From NCBI GenBank assembly GCA_905221605.1, contig CAJNDS010002450.1, forward strand, positions 31,324-95,323: a stretch of DNA of 64,000 nt, given 5' to 3'. The DNA comes from Symbiodinium natans (taxonomy: Eukaryota > Sar > Dinophyceae > Suessiales > Symbiodiniaceae). Below, in pieces: positions 29,611 through 44,705 of this stretch. The notes beneath the pieces were generated by a model, which saw only the letters and a list, made by a program, of their open reading frames with translations, was not told where the DNA came from and did no database searches. The position numbers and the translations under genes are program-made. Positions within the stretch are counted from its first letter, which is position 1. The number at the start of each line of letters is the position of its first letter.

Positions 29611-32600
29611 CAGAGAGAGAACACACGAAGCCCCCCACCACTTGAAAAGAATTGAACTCATTAGAGCTCTTCTTGCAACTGTTTTTCTCTGCACAAACTT
29701 TGGAAAAGCCCTCGCCTCTCCGCCTCCGCAATCTCCGCCTTCCAGGTCCTCTGCTACAAATCAGAATAGACGGGCACATATCGCGAGACCATCTGGTGAC
29801 CATCTGGTGACCATCTGACACTCAGCGAACCCCACACAACAAAGACAACAAGCTCCTGCGTCTGGCCTGGTGTCGTCCTGGCAAGGGTTGCATAGCTCTC
29901 CATGAAGAGCAACCTCTTTGCACCCCAGCTCCTGGAGGGTGGATCACAGTTTAGCCAGCTCTGAACCTTTAAAAGGTTCAGCTTCCAGACCTCGGAGTGA
30001 CAGCTCGGCTCGCTGAAACAACACAAGCAACAGCCTGCAAGAGCCCGCTGCGCTCCCTCAGCTCCCTCCATAAGCTCCCGGCGACGCGGACCTTTGCTTT
30101 GGCCCGCGTCCAACGGGACAGTGCAGACCTCATCGACTTTATCGAGTAGCCGCTGGCCATCTTTGGCAGCTCCCTAGAGCCTCAGAAGACCCGGAGCAAC
30201 GTGAACCATGCACATCACTCGTGGCCTATTTACAGACGCCGCACGATTCTGCTCACATGCTTGGTGTGCCTCGAAACCTTGGAGTAGGCCAGCAAGGTCG
30301 TCGTCAGGATCAGCGTAACCAAGCATGGTGATGGTGGGAAAAAGTAGCATCGCTCACGGCCGGCAGGACATGAACAGCTTTAAACAGTGCTGCAAGCTGA
30401 CCGCAACAGAGAGAAACCCGTAACCGACATGAGGCCACGCACCAACATGGGGCCATGCCTTCTCTCAGAGCCTCCCACAGTATGCTGCTACTGAGGCCCC
30501 GAACACCCCGAACTATAAGAGAGGTTGCCCGGTGCGTGGCGCCCAGCAGCACCCACTTTCGCGTGAGGGAAGCTCCACGCTCCGGTCCCTTTCCGGCAGC
30601 AAATGACCCCAAGAAGTTCGACGGCCCTGCACAGCCCCGCACATCCTCGGCCTTCCCCTGTGCTGTTGCTTACGTGGGGTAACTGGGGTAGGCCCGGGTA
30701 GGCGGGGTTGTCGCAGTAGGAGAGCTGGGCGACTCCATTGGTAAGGTGGCCAAGATGCACGTGCAGCGCAGGACCAGAAACAACCCCGCATACTATTGAG
30801 TAATTTTCAAGCCCCTCTTTCAACTTGAAATTTCTGAGCCCTTGCGCTCTGGAGTATGGAGGCCTGGGGGCGGTTTGGGGAGGTTGCACTTTGGCTCTCA
30901 ATTGGCTCTTTCCGGCTCTTTCCGGGGGCGGTCAGAGTTTTGCTCTCAGAGATTTTCTCAAAATATCGGTGCGAAACTTCTGCTGCTGGCTATTGCTGGC
31001 CCTTTGCCTCTGCCCCCTTTAATGGCTTCGGCGGTTGCCTGCGGCCTACGGCTGCCTTCTGCCTACGGCTGCCTACGGCTGCCTACGCTCTCTTAGGCTG
31101 CGCTGTTGTTCTGATTGTGGGCTCTACAATGGGCGATGGTGAAGTTCACTGGATTCTTGGAGTTCATCTTGTTCCCGTAGCCTCAACCCATGTTATTCTT
31201 TATCAGTTGGCAGGTCCCTGCTTAGCACGTGCAGGGTGCCTCTCGGAGCATGTGTCGGTTTGCGCGTTTGTCGTCGAGACGCCCTCGGAAGGAGTCGGGG
31301 CCACGCCATCAGAATGTCATCTTTACGAGCACAGAGGAAGGCAGGAAGGCCCGGAAGGCCCGGAAGGCCCGGAAGGCGCGGAAGGCGCGGAAGGCACGGT
31401 CCGAAAGACAACCGATCAAGCGCCGCAGAATGCATCAGACTGCACAACTAAATCGAGAAAGAGCACAAGAGAAAGGAGCAAAGTGACTCTGCAAACCACC
31501 GCAAAACAAGAGATCAGTAAAGCATGGTGAATCAACAATTCTGTGAAGAACCTTGAAGAACCTCACAAGTGAGGGAAGGGAAGGAGAGGGGTCTCTGGGA
31601 TCTCTTTGTCTTTGTGTCTTCGGAGGGGGGGGGAGCGGTCTGAGGTGGTCTGAGGTGGTCTGAGGTGGTCTGAGGTGGTCTGTGAGGTGGTGCCGGAGGC
31701 TCCCCAATTTAGCTTGCCAAACGCATAGCAAACCGTGGCAAAACGTAGCAGACTCTGAACATGTTCATGGATTCATCGACCCCCGTGACAGAGCTGAGGA
31801 TGCTGGCCATCGGGGCTGTCAGACACCTGCCAAAAGAGCAAAAAACAAAAGAGAGCACGTCCCCAACACACACAACAGACCCTTTCTCAACAAACACACA
31901 GAGAGGCTCCGGGCTCTCTCTCCCTCTGCGCTCTCTGCTCTATCTTTCTCTCTCTCTCTCTCTCTCCCGTGTTTGTGTTGGTGAAAGCAAAAAAGAGAAC
32001 TCTCCCCCCTCTCAGCAAACAAAAACCCTACTAGGTTACTAGGGGGCCTCAGACTTCGAAAGGGAAAGGCCGGAGTGCACGGCACTGAACCTGGGACCAT
32101 GGCTCTCAATGGTTGCTCTCCAACACTCGACTAATCTCTGTGAGCAGGCCCTGGGGCGCCCCAGGTGCTGGGGCGCCAGGCGCATCCTCATGCGAGCGGG
32201 GGCTAGGAGCCTTGGGCAACCACGAGCTTCTTCATGTTGCGGTGCACTGCATCTCAAATGTCTATCTTTCTCACGACTGCAGCACGGGACGTATGCAAGC
32301 TAAGGCCCTGCAAAGAGGCTTCTGCGATGCAGCTCTGCTCTGCTGTGATTGCAAATGGCAAAGCAGCATCTGCACTGTCGAAGAGTCGAAATGAGTCATG
32401 CAGTCGTGCATGATCATTCGCGTCCCGAGCACGTAGCTGCCGAAACTGGAGTGCTGTTTCTACAGCGACAAACAGCCTCCATGATAAACATATGTAGTCG
32501 CATCCCCAGACGACCTCCTGCCTTGAAAAGCGCACAACTTTGGGGGACTGACAACAAAATCTCCCTGACAGTGGAGGCTGACAGGTGCGCACCTCACGAA

Positions 32601-32640
32601 GGCACGTGGTAAAGGAAAGGCTGACCCTCAGTACACTATG
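28770..32640. other. Unannotated DNA with short tandem repeats
   Basis: Repeats include GCTTAGAGT units (about 28915-28950), TCGCATGCC units (about 28988-29012), a GA tract (29578-29612), CCTACGGCTG units (about 31045-31090), CGGAAGGCCC units (31344-31400), a 10-bp TGAGGTGGTC repeated five times (about 31640-31685) and a CT tract (about 31948-31968). A 224-codon plus-strand frame at 30856-31530 runs through two of these repeats and has no recognisable domain. No gene is supported. Confidence 0.55.
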
Positions 32641-32658
32641 ATGACTGTGATGTGATGA

Positions 32659-33228
32659 CTATGACAATGCGAAGGGCGGCTTGACCCAAGCGGATGCCGA
32701 TGCTGCAGAAGAACAGGGCGGAACATATGGTGGAACAACGCACCAGAATACGCAAAGGAACAGCTCGGTAAAGGGGCAGAATGTGGGTGGTATGTTTGGT
32801 GAGGATGTGGTGTGTGAGTTGCGGTGGAAATGTTTGTCATTGGCAATGAGTGCATTGCATGTGTTGCTCCAGCATTGTTCGACGACCGCAACAACTAGGT
32901 TGCACAATGCCGGGCTGGCGGGTGACCCCATCGGGGCCCCCCCCTCTGTTGTCTGATCAACGTGGAACCGAGTATGAAATAGTTCATGGCGAGGACCGCA
33001 CTGATGAACATTGGAACGTCCTCCACGTGGATGGCGCGTTTTGTTGCTGACCCTGAGTGGGGTCCAACATCCGCGTGCGTAGATCGGAAGACTGGTGCAT
33101 GACGGCTGTTGCTTTGCATGTGCCACGCGTACATCGGCCATTAGCTCATTGGCAAGAAACCTGTCGGCTGCCACTGAAGTCAAAAACCCAGCGAGATCCT
33201 GATGGTACAGAACGGTTCCTCGCGGCAC
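32659..33228 (-). pseudogene. Reverse transcriptase relic with GAPMGSPASP motif
   Basis: The frame contains QTTEGGAPMGSPASPALC followed by NLVVAVVEQCW. GxxMGSPxSPxxxN is a conserved RT block (motif B region) of non-LTR, group-II-like and related reverse transcriptases, and differs from the copia type elsewhere in this window. Upstream, the fragment YHQDLAGFLTSVAADRFLANELMADVRV is helical and protein-like. No YxDD box was found in a usable frame downstream, and frame shifts are evident. A decayed copy of an RT-bearing element on the minus strand is the best reading. Its precise class is not determined. Confidence 0.55.
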
Positions 33229-33229
33229 T

Positions 33230-34800
33230 GAAATGCGTGGTGCAATGTGGTGCAGAATGTTGCTATGCTGTTGAGCTGGGTGGCGCCGTCACCGAGGTGA
33301 GCCTGTGGTACGCGGTCCCACGTTTGGAAGGCCCACAGGTGCCTGAACAGTGCTTTTCGGAGCCACAAGTGTCGTAGTGTGTAGGCAGCGGGCAGCGGTT
33401 GCTTGGAAAGCGGCTTCGGTGAAGGTGTTGGTGATGGTTTGGTGATACAGCGGCAGTACCACATCAATCTGTTGGGAAAGTGGTCTTCGCAGTCGATGAT
33501 GCCATGCGACTGTCTTGGATGCTTTTGACAGCGTGAACTGACGCGCTGGTCGTGAAGCTGGAGCTGCTGCTGAACAAAGCTGCGGATCTGGGGGTCATCG
33601 TAGCTGCAGGGCGCCGAGGCGAGGGTCCTTTCGAAGGGAGTGTGTGGCAGGCAGAATGGTACTCTTGCCTGAATACGACAAGAACATGTGTTCAGGGCAC
33701 AGCCATGATACCTGTGTGTGGCCACATGTTGTTGTTGCTGTTGTCGCGTAGTGACCACGATCTTTGGGCTGGTCTCCAGTTGTGTAACACCGCCTGTGTG
33801 GGTGTGTGCTTGCGGCATACAACTTTGGCGGAAGGTACATGTAGGGGGAAGATGCGTTGTTTGTGGCTTGACAATCGGCGTCGTAGAAATTGTCTGAAGT
33901 TGGCGGTGGCTGTGGGGTGCATTAATGGTATGGTGAGTAGTGGCTTGTTTGCTTTAGGCTGATGTAGCCGCCGTTTCTTGAAAAGCTTGCATAATGCAGG
34001 TTTTGCGGCGGGCGGCTGTCATGGAGCTTGCGTAGAGCATACAACACGCTGCTTTGTTTCCGTGAAAGGGATGGACGTTTGGAACAAAATGGGGTGAGTT
34101 TATAGTAGTTGTGGTGTTGTATGTGTTGTTGCCACCACCTGAGCGACAGCCCTGCAAGGACGATTTTGCCTTGCTGTTGTCAACCTGAATTTGCGGCTGC
34201 CATCTCTCGCGCTGCTGTCGGAATGACTGCTTCCCATGTAAATGAACCGCTTGTGTTGTCTGCTTGTGCCATCAGGGTAAAAGCTGTGAAAATGGAATAC
34301 CTGCAGTAATCGTAGCAGGCCTGCAAGCCACAAACCAACTCGATACAAATGGTGAGACTCAGATTCAGCTGTTCAGGCAATAGCTTGCATTGGCCAAGTT
34401 GTACACATTCAACACCAGTGGAGAACACCTGCCTGGGCAGGGTGGTGTTGTGTGCCGACATGGCGGCGATGATGGCCACGAGCTTAAGCACAGCTGAGTC
34501 GTTGTATTTATGCAAGGTCTTGATGGGAAGTCCCCAGAAAGACATGTTTCATGATGGTGAGATGAAGGTTTTTCAAGACATGCCAAACGCAAGGAATGGC
34601 ATGTGAAAACCTGATGACATGATGCATCATGAGGTAAGGTCCTGCCTCGCTGTACCAGACGCAGAGAAATGGTGCAGCACGAATTGAATGGAGGATGAAA
34701 ACGAGCGTGAATGCCCCCCGGCTACTCTTGCAAGAGTCCAGGCGCAGACCGATGCAGGTACGTTTCACAGGGAAACAGGTGGGGCACAAGGTCTTCGTTG
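33230..34800 (-). pseudogene. Probable upstream part of the RT relic
   Basis: Minus-strand fragments in changing frames look protein-like but are not identifiable: IRSFVQQQLQLHDQRVSS and DCEDHFPNRLMWYCRC near 33.4-33.6 kb, and SFWGLPIKTLHKYNDSAVL with VLKLVAIIAAMSAHNTTLP near 34.4-34.5 kb. They lie directly upstream of the RT motif in the same orientation, so they probably belong to the same decayed element. Low confidence for exact extent. Confidence 0.35.
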
Positions 34801-34913
34801 GCCAGCGCTTATGCTCACCAGCATGCTACCCCCGCTGGCCCCCTGCAGAATCGCAACGCATGTATAGTGTCAAAACATGTGGGAGTGACCCCGTTCACCC
34901 ATGTTCAAGGGTG

Positions 34914-34914
34914 C

Positions 34915-34957
<43 letters not shown>

Positions 34958-35165
34958 ACGCCCGCAAGCGCGCGCACGTGCGCGTGCTTGCACACACGCA
35001 CTCACACGCACACGCACGCACACGTACGCACACGTGCGCGCCCGTACGCGCACGTACGCACACGCGCCGCACACGCAGACACAGACTCACGCAGACGCAT
35101 ACAGACGCATACAGACGCACACCGAGACACAGAGACGTAGATGCACACTGAGACACAGAGAAAGA
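34914..35165. repeat. (CA)n microsatellite with degenerate CA/CG/GACACA extension
   Basis: Pure ACACAC from about 34916 to 34957, then ACGCACAC-type repeats and GACGCATACA/GAGACACAG repeats to about 35165. Confidence 0.95.
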
Positions 35166-37760
35166 GCCAACATTCGAAAAAATCTGCAAGTACAGTACCC
35201 TACCGTATCATGGTTCATACTTGGAAAAAAGAAGAAAAGCTATCTCCGCTCGCTACTTGTGAGCAAGCCGGAGCATCGAGAGTGGCGACACAGAGACGCA
35301 GGAGACACAAAGACACAGAACAAAGGCACAGAGGCACGGCAACAGGCACGCATGCGGGGGCACCTTACGCTGCCTTTACCCCATCTTACCCCATCTTACC
35401 CCCATGCCCCAACTCTTTAGGCAGCGCGGCTCGCCCCTTCCAGCAGCGGCGCCGGCTCCGCCAGAGGCAGGAGCAGCCGAGGCCCACAATCAAGACCAGC
35501 AAGACGAGGCAAACGGCCTCTCGAGGACACGGGCGCGACATAAATCACGTGCGGAAAAAAGACCTTACCTCCTCTTGCTCTCCTCTTTTGCTCGTCTCTC
35601 ACTTCTGCTCACTTCTGCTCACTTCTGCTCTCATCTCTTAAATGCTCTCCGATTTGCCGAACAGCGCCTGGACGCGGCCTCGAATCTTCGATATGCAAAA
35701 CGAGTGCCACACAAGGAGTGACATTTAACAAACAAGATTCGAAGGCTGAGAGTTCTCTGAGGAAAGCACAACTCAACGCCACGTCTGCCACCTTGCCCGC
35801 TTCACCGAGAGGGCATACCAGGCTCCGGTGCTCATCCATGGTACCATGTGCTGGACGCGTTGACAAGACTCTTGACAACCGGTTGAACTGTTGGCAACAC
35901 TGAAGCGGTCCCTTCATGCCCTGAGGTTATCCGAGGTTCAAGAGAACTTGAGAGGATGCCGAGTCTGGATTGAGCCAAACGCTGCCATGACGCCCGCCAT
36001 GACCCGATTCTGTTGAAAGCTCTTGGAGAAGAGAACAATAACCCACACGGGACTGCTTTCTCTCACCTTTGCGATACAGGCACATCCTGCATTGAATCTG
36101 GCGCAGCACCAGAAGCGGTTGGTGACAAGGCCTTCATTAGCTGCACGCGCCGAAACCGCCAACACATCTTGCAACCATGAGAAACAACATTGAAAAAGAA
36201 ACATGGATGTCCCCATGAGATTTGGTTAACCCAGCCCGGGCCTCACAGAATGCACGATATTGTGCAAATGTAAATGGCGATCTCACGAAAGTGCCCTGGT
36301 TGCGCAGCCTGCCCGGACTTTGAAGATTCCATGAAGGCACGGCACTTCCGCTTTTAGATGCCTGCTGGCCAGAGACTCCACGAAGCTCCGCCGAGGACCC
36401 TGCAAGCTGGATCACAGAGCTGATTCCAATGATGTTCGTGCTGAAAGACACTGACACACAGCGATCTGCTTCAGCGACCTCGGTGTAGAGTTTCACATTT
36501 CCCAAACTTTTCCGAAAGGAAGTTTTGGCGCGCGTCCTGGTGGTGGCCTGAGTTCGATATGGTTCCATATGGTTCCTTCCTTTTGCCCTCCTTGAACAAG
36601 TCTCGCCTCCAAGGAATTGAATTCCAAGATGTCACAAAAACATCGCCTCTAAGAACAACACAGCTGCTGAGAGCGGGGCGAGAAGCTAGAGAAACCGACA
36701 ATCACTTCACTCTCCGCATCGTGAACACTTTTTAAGATTGGTGGCCCCTCTCCATGACGGGTGCGGACGCGAAACAAAAAGACACCCCATGTCCGAGTAC
36801 CTATGGCGTGGGCAACACTTGTTCACAGTGCAGCCTTCACCATGCGTCGGCCAGGAACCCGTGCCTGGTGCTGATTCAGTGCTGAGCCCACTTGAACCGA
36901 AGACATGGTACCAAAAGCCAAAAGGGCAAGGAAGCCTTGGAGCCTGCCAACGGCTTGGCCCAACCTCTCAGACACTCCGAACTGAATGCTCCAGTATTCA
37001 AGTTCCTGATCTCTGTGTTTTCTGATGTCATACTGACCAAGCATTGTGGTCACGTGAGGGATTCCAAGACTTGTGCTCAGCTTCGGATGGCCTTCAAGCT
37101 TGTGACCGCCAACAGGCGCTTCTGGCCTCACTGCCACAGCTGGCGCGTGCTGGTATTCTACGCTGCACACTGCTATCACTGCCATCACTGCTATGTCGTG
37201 CCTGCGCTGGGCAGCTTGAACAAGGATGGACAGCTCCTGTGAGTGCGTGGACTTGCATAGAATCGGAATTGTAAATGGTTTCGGACACGAGGCAGCTCCT
37301 GCACGGTCCGATTCAGCAGACCAGTGGATTCGGTCGCCAGCTCTGCGTACCTAGCAGCTCTAAAGGTTTGCTCACCTTTGAGCAGCCAGCAGATGCGGCA
37401 GGACCGAAGAGGTTGTAGGAGCCGCATCTGCGACATCATCTTCCGTCGAACGATGAAACCTCTGTAGCACGAGCCAGAGAGAAGAAGAGAAACCGGCAAA
37501 ATGTGTAATAAAGATGCCCAGAAGAAGAGAAGAAAGCCTGACAAGGGCAACGAACCCGAATGCAAACACGTGACACGCGCACGAAAGTTGCCAAAGACGC
37601 GACTTCGAAATGGATATGTGCTGGTTTTTTTTTGCGTTCTTCTCGTCACTCTTGCGCTATTTTCGATGGTCTCTGTTCCTCTCCATCTCCTGGCGGAACA
37701 CATGAAAACATGTGCATGACGATGTTTAGCCTTAACCTTATTTTCTGACTCCAACTTAAA
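35166..37760. other. No recognisable gene
   Basis: Mixed-composition DNA. CTTCTGCTCA is repeated at about 35601-35632. Frames of 60-143 codons exist on both strands without recognisable motifs. A gene with short exons cannot be excluded, but none is visible. Confidence 0.45.
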
Positions 37761-37764
37761 CTCC

Positions 37765-41467
<3,703 letters not shown>

Positions 41468-42040
41468 GTGCCAGATACACTGTTGGACCTCGAAAGCGGG
41501 CAACTCCCACTTAGGGTCACACTTCAAACTGACATGAAACATGCGTGTAGAAATCATCGAAAATCCCCTGTAATGGGCGGCGCTAACATGGGGAAGCACA
41601 CAGAGCCGGGGGGGGTTGGCTCGAGGATGTGTAAGGGACTGGGTTTAGCTGCAGTTTACATTATTCGCGGCGCAAAGAGCTGCCCCACACGCTGGAAGTG
41701 GGAGGCAGCAGAATGTCGTGTAAAGACACACACAGCAGGCGCCAAGCTCACTCCTACTTCTGAGGGTGGCGCGAGACAACCAAACCAACCATCTGAAACC
41801 GACCACTCACTCGACCGTGGGGCAGGCCGCGACTCACCGTCCCCTACGCCGGGTGCTCCCAAGCGCAGCCGAATCCGGACTCCGTCAACTCCCCCGATCA
41901 TCTACACGGGGTGCACCCTCACGCAGCTGCTGTCGCCTCAGGGGTGTTTCCGCAAAGAAGGGCACGAAGACTGGCAAGCGAAAAAGCCTGAAGCTGCGCA
42001 GGCACGTGCCTTGCGGGTCCCCTTTTCGGACCCCCTTTGA
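41468..42040 (+). CDS. Hypothetical open frame, 190 codons
   Basis: Starts MPDTLLDLESGQLPLRVTLQ and ends RALRVPFSDPL. The C-terminal half (PSPTPGAPKRSRIRTPSTPP, then IIYTGCTLTQLLSPQGCFRK) has some protein character. No domain, signal peptide or membrane segment is recognised. It is the longest plus-strand frame in its neighbourhood, but a chance frame in GC-rich DNA is possible. Confidence 0.2.
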   Translation: MPDTLLDLESGQLPLRVTLQTDMKHACRNHRKSPVMGGANMGKHTEPGGVGSRMCKGLGLAAVYIIRGAKSCPTRWKWEAAECRVKTHTAGAKLTPTSEGGARQPNQPSETDHSLDRGAGRDSPSPTPGAPKRSRIRTPSTPPIIYTGCTLTQLLSPQGCFRKEGHEDWQAKKPEAAQARALRVPFSDPL

Positions 42041-43299
42041 AGCTTGAATTCCGAAGCGTCCAAACTTCGGCCTGTGCTGACTGAAGCCGACATTCGGCGC
42101 TGGAGTTCGCCACGTTCCACAGGGTGAAGCCCAAATGTGATAGTGTCATTGAAGCTCAGGCGCTTAAGCCGAGAATATGCTCTCAAGCGTAAATTTGGTT
42201 TCGGCGCTCAGCAACTCAAGGGCAGCAGTGGTCCTGTTCATACCACTGGTGCCCCTTATCCCAATGGGCCAAAGGGTTAGCAACTTCCACCAGACGATGG
42301 AGGCTGCTTTTGGGTGGGTCAAAAATCCAGCTATGGGTTTACTCAATCCGTGACAACAGAAAAAATCCAACTCTCCATTTGGTGGCAGCAGCTGGATGGG
42401 GGGCATGAGTGAGTGGAAAAGCATGCGGATGGCCTTTTGCCAGAAACGAGGCCGAGGCGGCCTTTTCTTACGTGCATAACCTCACAAGAAAGAATGCCGT
42501 TGAAGGCCAAAGCAGCCTAAGAAACCCCAAGGCAACCAGGGAACACAACCAAGTCCCACAACCCACACAGTAATCAGGCACTTACCACACCTTTTCACGC
42601 TCAGGCGAAAGACGTTTGCAGAAGTTCGTGGCCTTGAGCCCAGAGCTTGGCTTGAGCCAAGGCTTGAGCCAAAGCATAGAGGCGGCTTTAAACACTCACT
42701 GCACGCTTCCAAGCATGCTGAGGCTCTTCGGGCACAAGGCAAAACAAGACCAAGTCTCTTCCAACACTTTCTAGCCTTACCAAACTCTCAGCAGACTTGT
42801 TCTACCAGCTGTCTACACTTCCCTACGGGCGGAAGGCACTTCACCTCGAAGAGAAAACGGCTGTCCCACTTAGTCAGGGTCCGGGTAAGAAACGGACAAA
42901 CGAACGACTTTCATCACATCCCAGAAACTATGTACATGCACACCATACCTAAACTTTGAGATTCAAATCACCACTTTTCGACTTTCGAGACGCAGCAAAG
43001 TCATCCTTGCCTAGCGAGCAATCAAGAGTGCGGCAAACAGAGATTTGCCGGCCTATTAAATAGGCGCTGGGGCCCCATAGGGTACCCCGCCAACTTGATG
43101 GTGAGAAAACGCATCATCATATCTTGTACAGCTTGTACACAGAAAAGAAAGAGACTCTACAATCTACGGCCCGTTCCTGTACAACTCACCTCATCTCAGT
43201 TCACACAGCATACAGCGACACTCAGCGCACATGAGTGGGCGAGATGTTGAGCTCCGGTTCATGGGTCCTGGACCTGAGTCGGCTCTGACGTGGCACATC
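42041..43299. other. No recognisable gene
   Basis: No motif-bearing frame. GGCTTGAGCCAA is repeated at about 42650-42672. Nothing else to report. Confidence 0.5.
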
Positions 43300-44130
43300 T
43301 CACACACCACAGCATTCTAGCACCGCGCTGATGCCCATGCTGAAGTGTGCAGGCATACAGAGCATGGGCTTCTTTTGCAAGCAGCAGGGCATCACGATCA
43401 CGGAGGATGGTGCAGTACTTGCCTGAGAGGCTCCCAACGCCCCTCCCAGATGCATGCCCACTGCCTGGACACTATAGCGGATGTCAAGCGAGGTGGGATC
43501 GGCAAAGGTTGGTACCAGAACAGTATCCCAGTCCCAGGTAACACGGGGATAAGATGCGTGCAAACAACAGGCTGAAGTGGGAGCATCCGGAGACAAAGCT
43601 ACAGCATCACTCCGCTGCGATAGGGCTCGATCCGTGTCGGGCCGCCGCGCGGTCAAAAGGTAGAGTGAAAGAACGGAGGGAGGATCCATCAGGCCACAGA
43701 ACTCATCAGAGAAGGCCCAAGCCTCCAGGCATTGCTGCACATCCACAACCGTGGAATCTGCAGGAACACGCAATCCAATACCATGGGAGGTGGACCTAGT
43801 GCCACTGATCAGCACCCTGCCTCCTGTAGCTGATCTTCGTTGCCAGCTACCATCAAAGCATCGCAAGCCTGGCATGTGCACTTGAAACAGAACTTGCATG
43901 GCACCACAGTAGAGGTCCGGAGTCCGATGCTTGAAGGACGCTCCACAGACGCTGCAGATTCTGGGGCATGGGCCCTCGCAAGAAAAATCCACAGTGTGCC
44001 TACCAGCCATGCAAGGCCACAGGTGTGGATTACAGACATGGGCTGACAGTTGTTCTTGAGGGCCTCTTGCATTCCCAGGTGAATGCATCGCACACAACTT
44101 CCCCCGTCCAGGAAGGGCATTGCACCAGAG
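43300..44130 (-). CDS. Hypothetical cysteine-rich frame downstream of element 2
   Basis: The minus-strand frame runs from 44205 to 43300 (301 codons), and a second minus frame is open over 43809-44130. The first contains CEGPCPRICSVCGASF and LYCGAMQVLFQVHMPGLRC; the second contains PCKFCFKCTCQACDAL. Both are cysteine-rich and neither is recognised. Only one, at most, is real. The position directly after the retroelement's C-terminal module suggests 3' sequence of element 2 or the flanking locus. Confidence 0.25.
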   Translation of the reverse strand, partial: LWCNALPGRGKLCAMHSPGNARGPQEQLSAHVCNPHLWPCMAGRHTVDFSCEGPCPRICSVCGASFKHRTPDLYCGAMQVLFQVHMPGLRCFDGSWQRRSATGGRVLISGTRSTSHGIGLRVPADSTVVDVQQCLEAWAFSDEFCGLMDPPSVLSLYLLTARRPDTDRALSQRSDAVALSPDAPTSACCLHASYPRVTWDWDTVLVPTFADPTSLDIRYSVQAVGMHLGGALGASQASTAPSSVIVMPCCLQKKPMLCMPAHFSMGISAVLECCGV

Positions 44131-44134
44131 GGAT

Positions 44135-44705
44135 TCAGCGAAGGCAGTCCTGGATCCTGTGTGCTGCGGCAGACCTCCCCGGTTTGTCTTTGCGGAGACG
44201 GGCACCGATGATCTGCAAGACCGAGCACTGGCACAGCACCTTCAAGCTCCGATACAGGTCCGCTGCTTCCTGACCTCGACGACCCACTTCTATCTCGAAG
44301 TGTACGAACTCCGAGCAGCTGTACTCGGCCTTCGCATGAAAACGATACAGCACCGGACTCTCGTTGGCCTTCTCGCACACCGCAAGCAGCTGCTGAATCT
44401 CCTCGGTCTTCAGGGGTGTGCGGCTGGCATCCACCTGTAGCTTCTCCAACTCGTGATCCCAAACCTGGTATACCCAGCGGCCTTGCGCATCCAGGAGTTG
44501 CACGTTTTTCGCATTCTCCAGTAGCTTCTCGTCCGTGGTCACCTGATGGAGTCGGTCCTTCAGGGCTTTCAGCATGCCAGCCATCATCGTAGCTCTCAAC
44601 GATGCCTGGAGTTGAGCCGGCGTGGTGTCCCGCATCTTCTTCCACTTCTTGGACACTTCCCATAGCATCCCCACAATGGACTCTTCTCCAGTGTTCCGCA
44701 GGACG
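44135..44705 (-). CDS. C-terminal half of the RHED-type dinoflagellate protein family
   Basis: The open frame starts at 44785, but homology to the family begins near 44700. PTVVLRNTGEESIVGMLWEV, KKWKKMRDTTPAQLQASLRA, GRWVYQVWDHELEKLQ and VLYRFHAKAEYSCSEFVHFE lead to a conserved end, LCQCSVLQIIGARLRKDKPG. I recognise the same layout as the C-terminal part of the family whose N-terminal part (MARLILRHEDQLS) is inserted antisense at 19.6-19.9 kb. Here it is in the sense orientation directly after the retroelement's coiled coil, one frame shift away. Function is unknown. It could be an adopted 3' module of the element or an adjacent host gene remnant. Confidence 0.5.

Noticed and set aside
30856-31530. 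224-codon plus-strand frame
   Set aside because: It crosses CCTACGGCTG and CGGAAGGCCC repeats that create much of the open frame, and no domain is seen.
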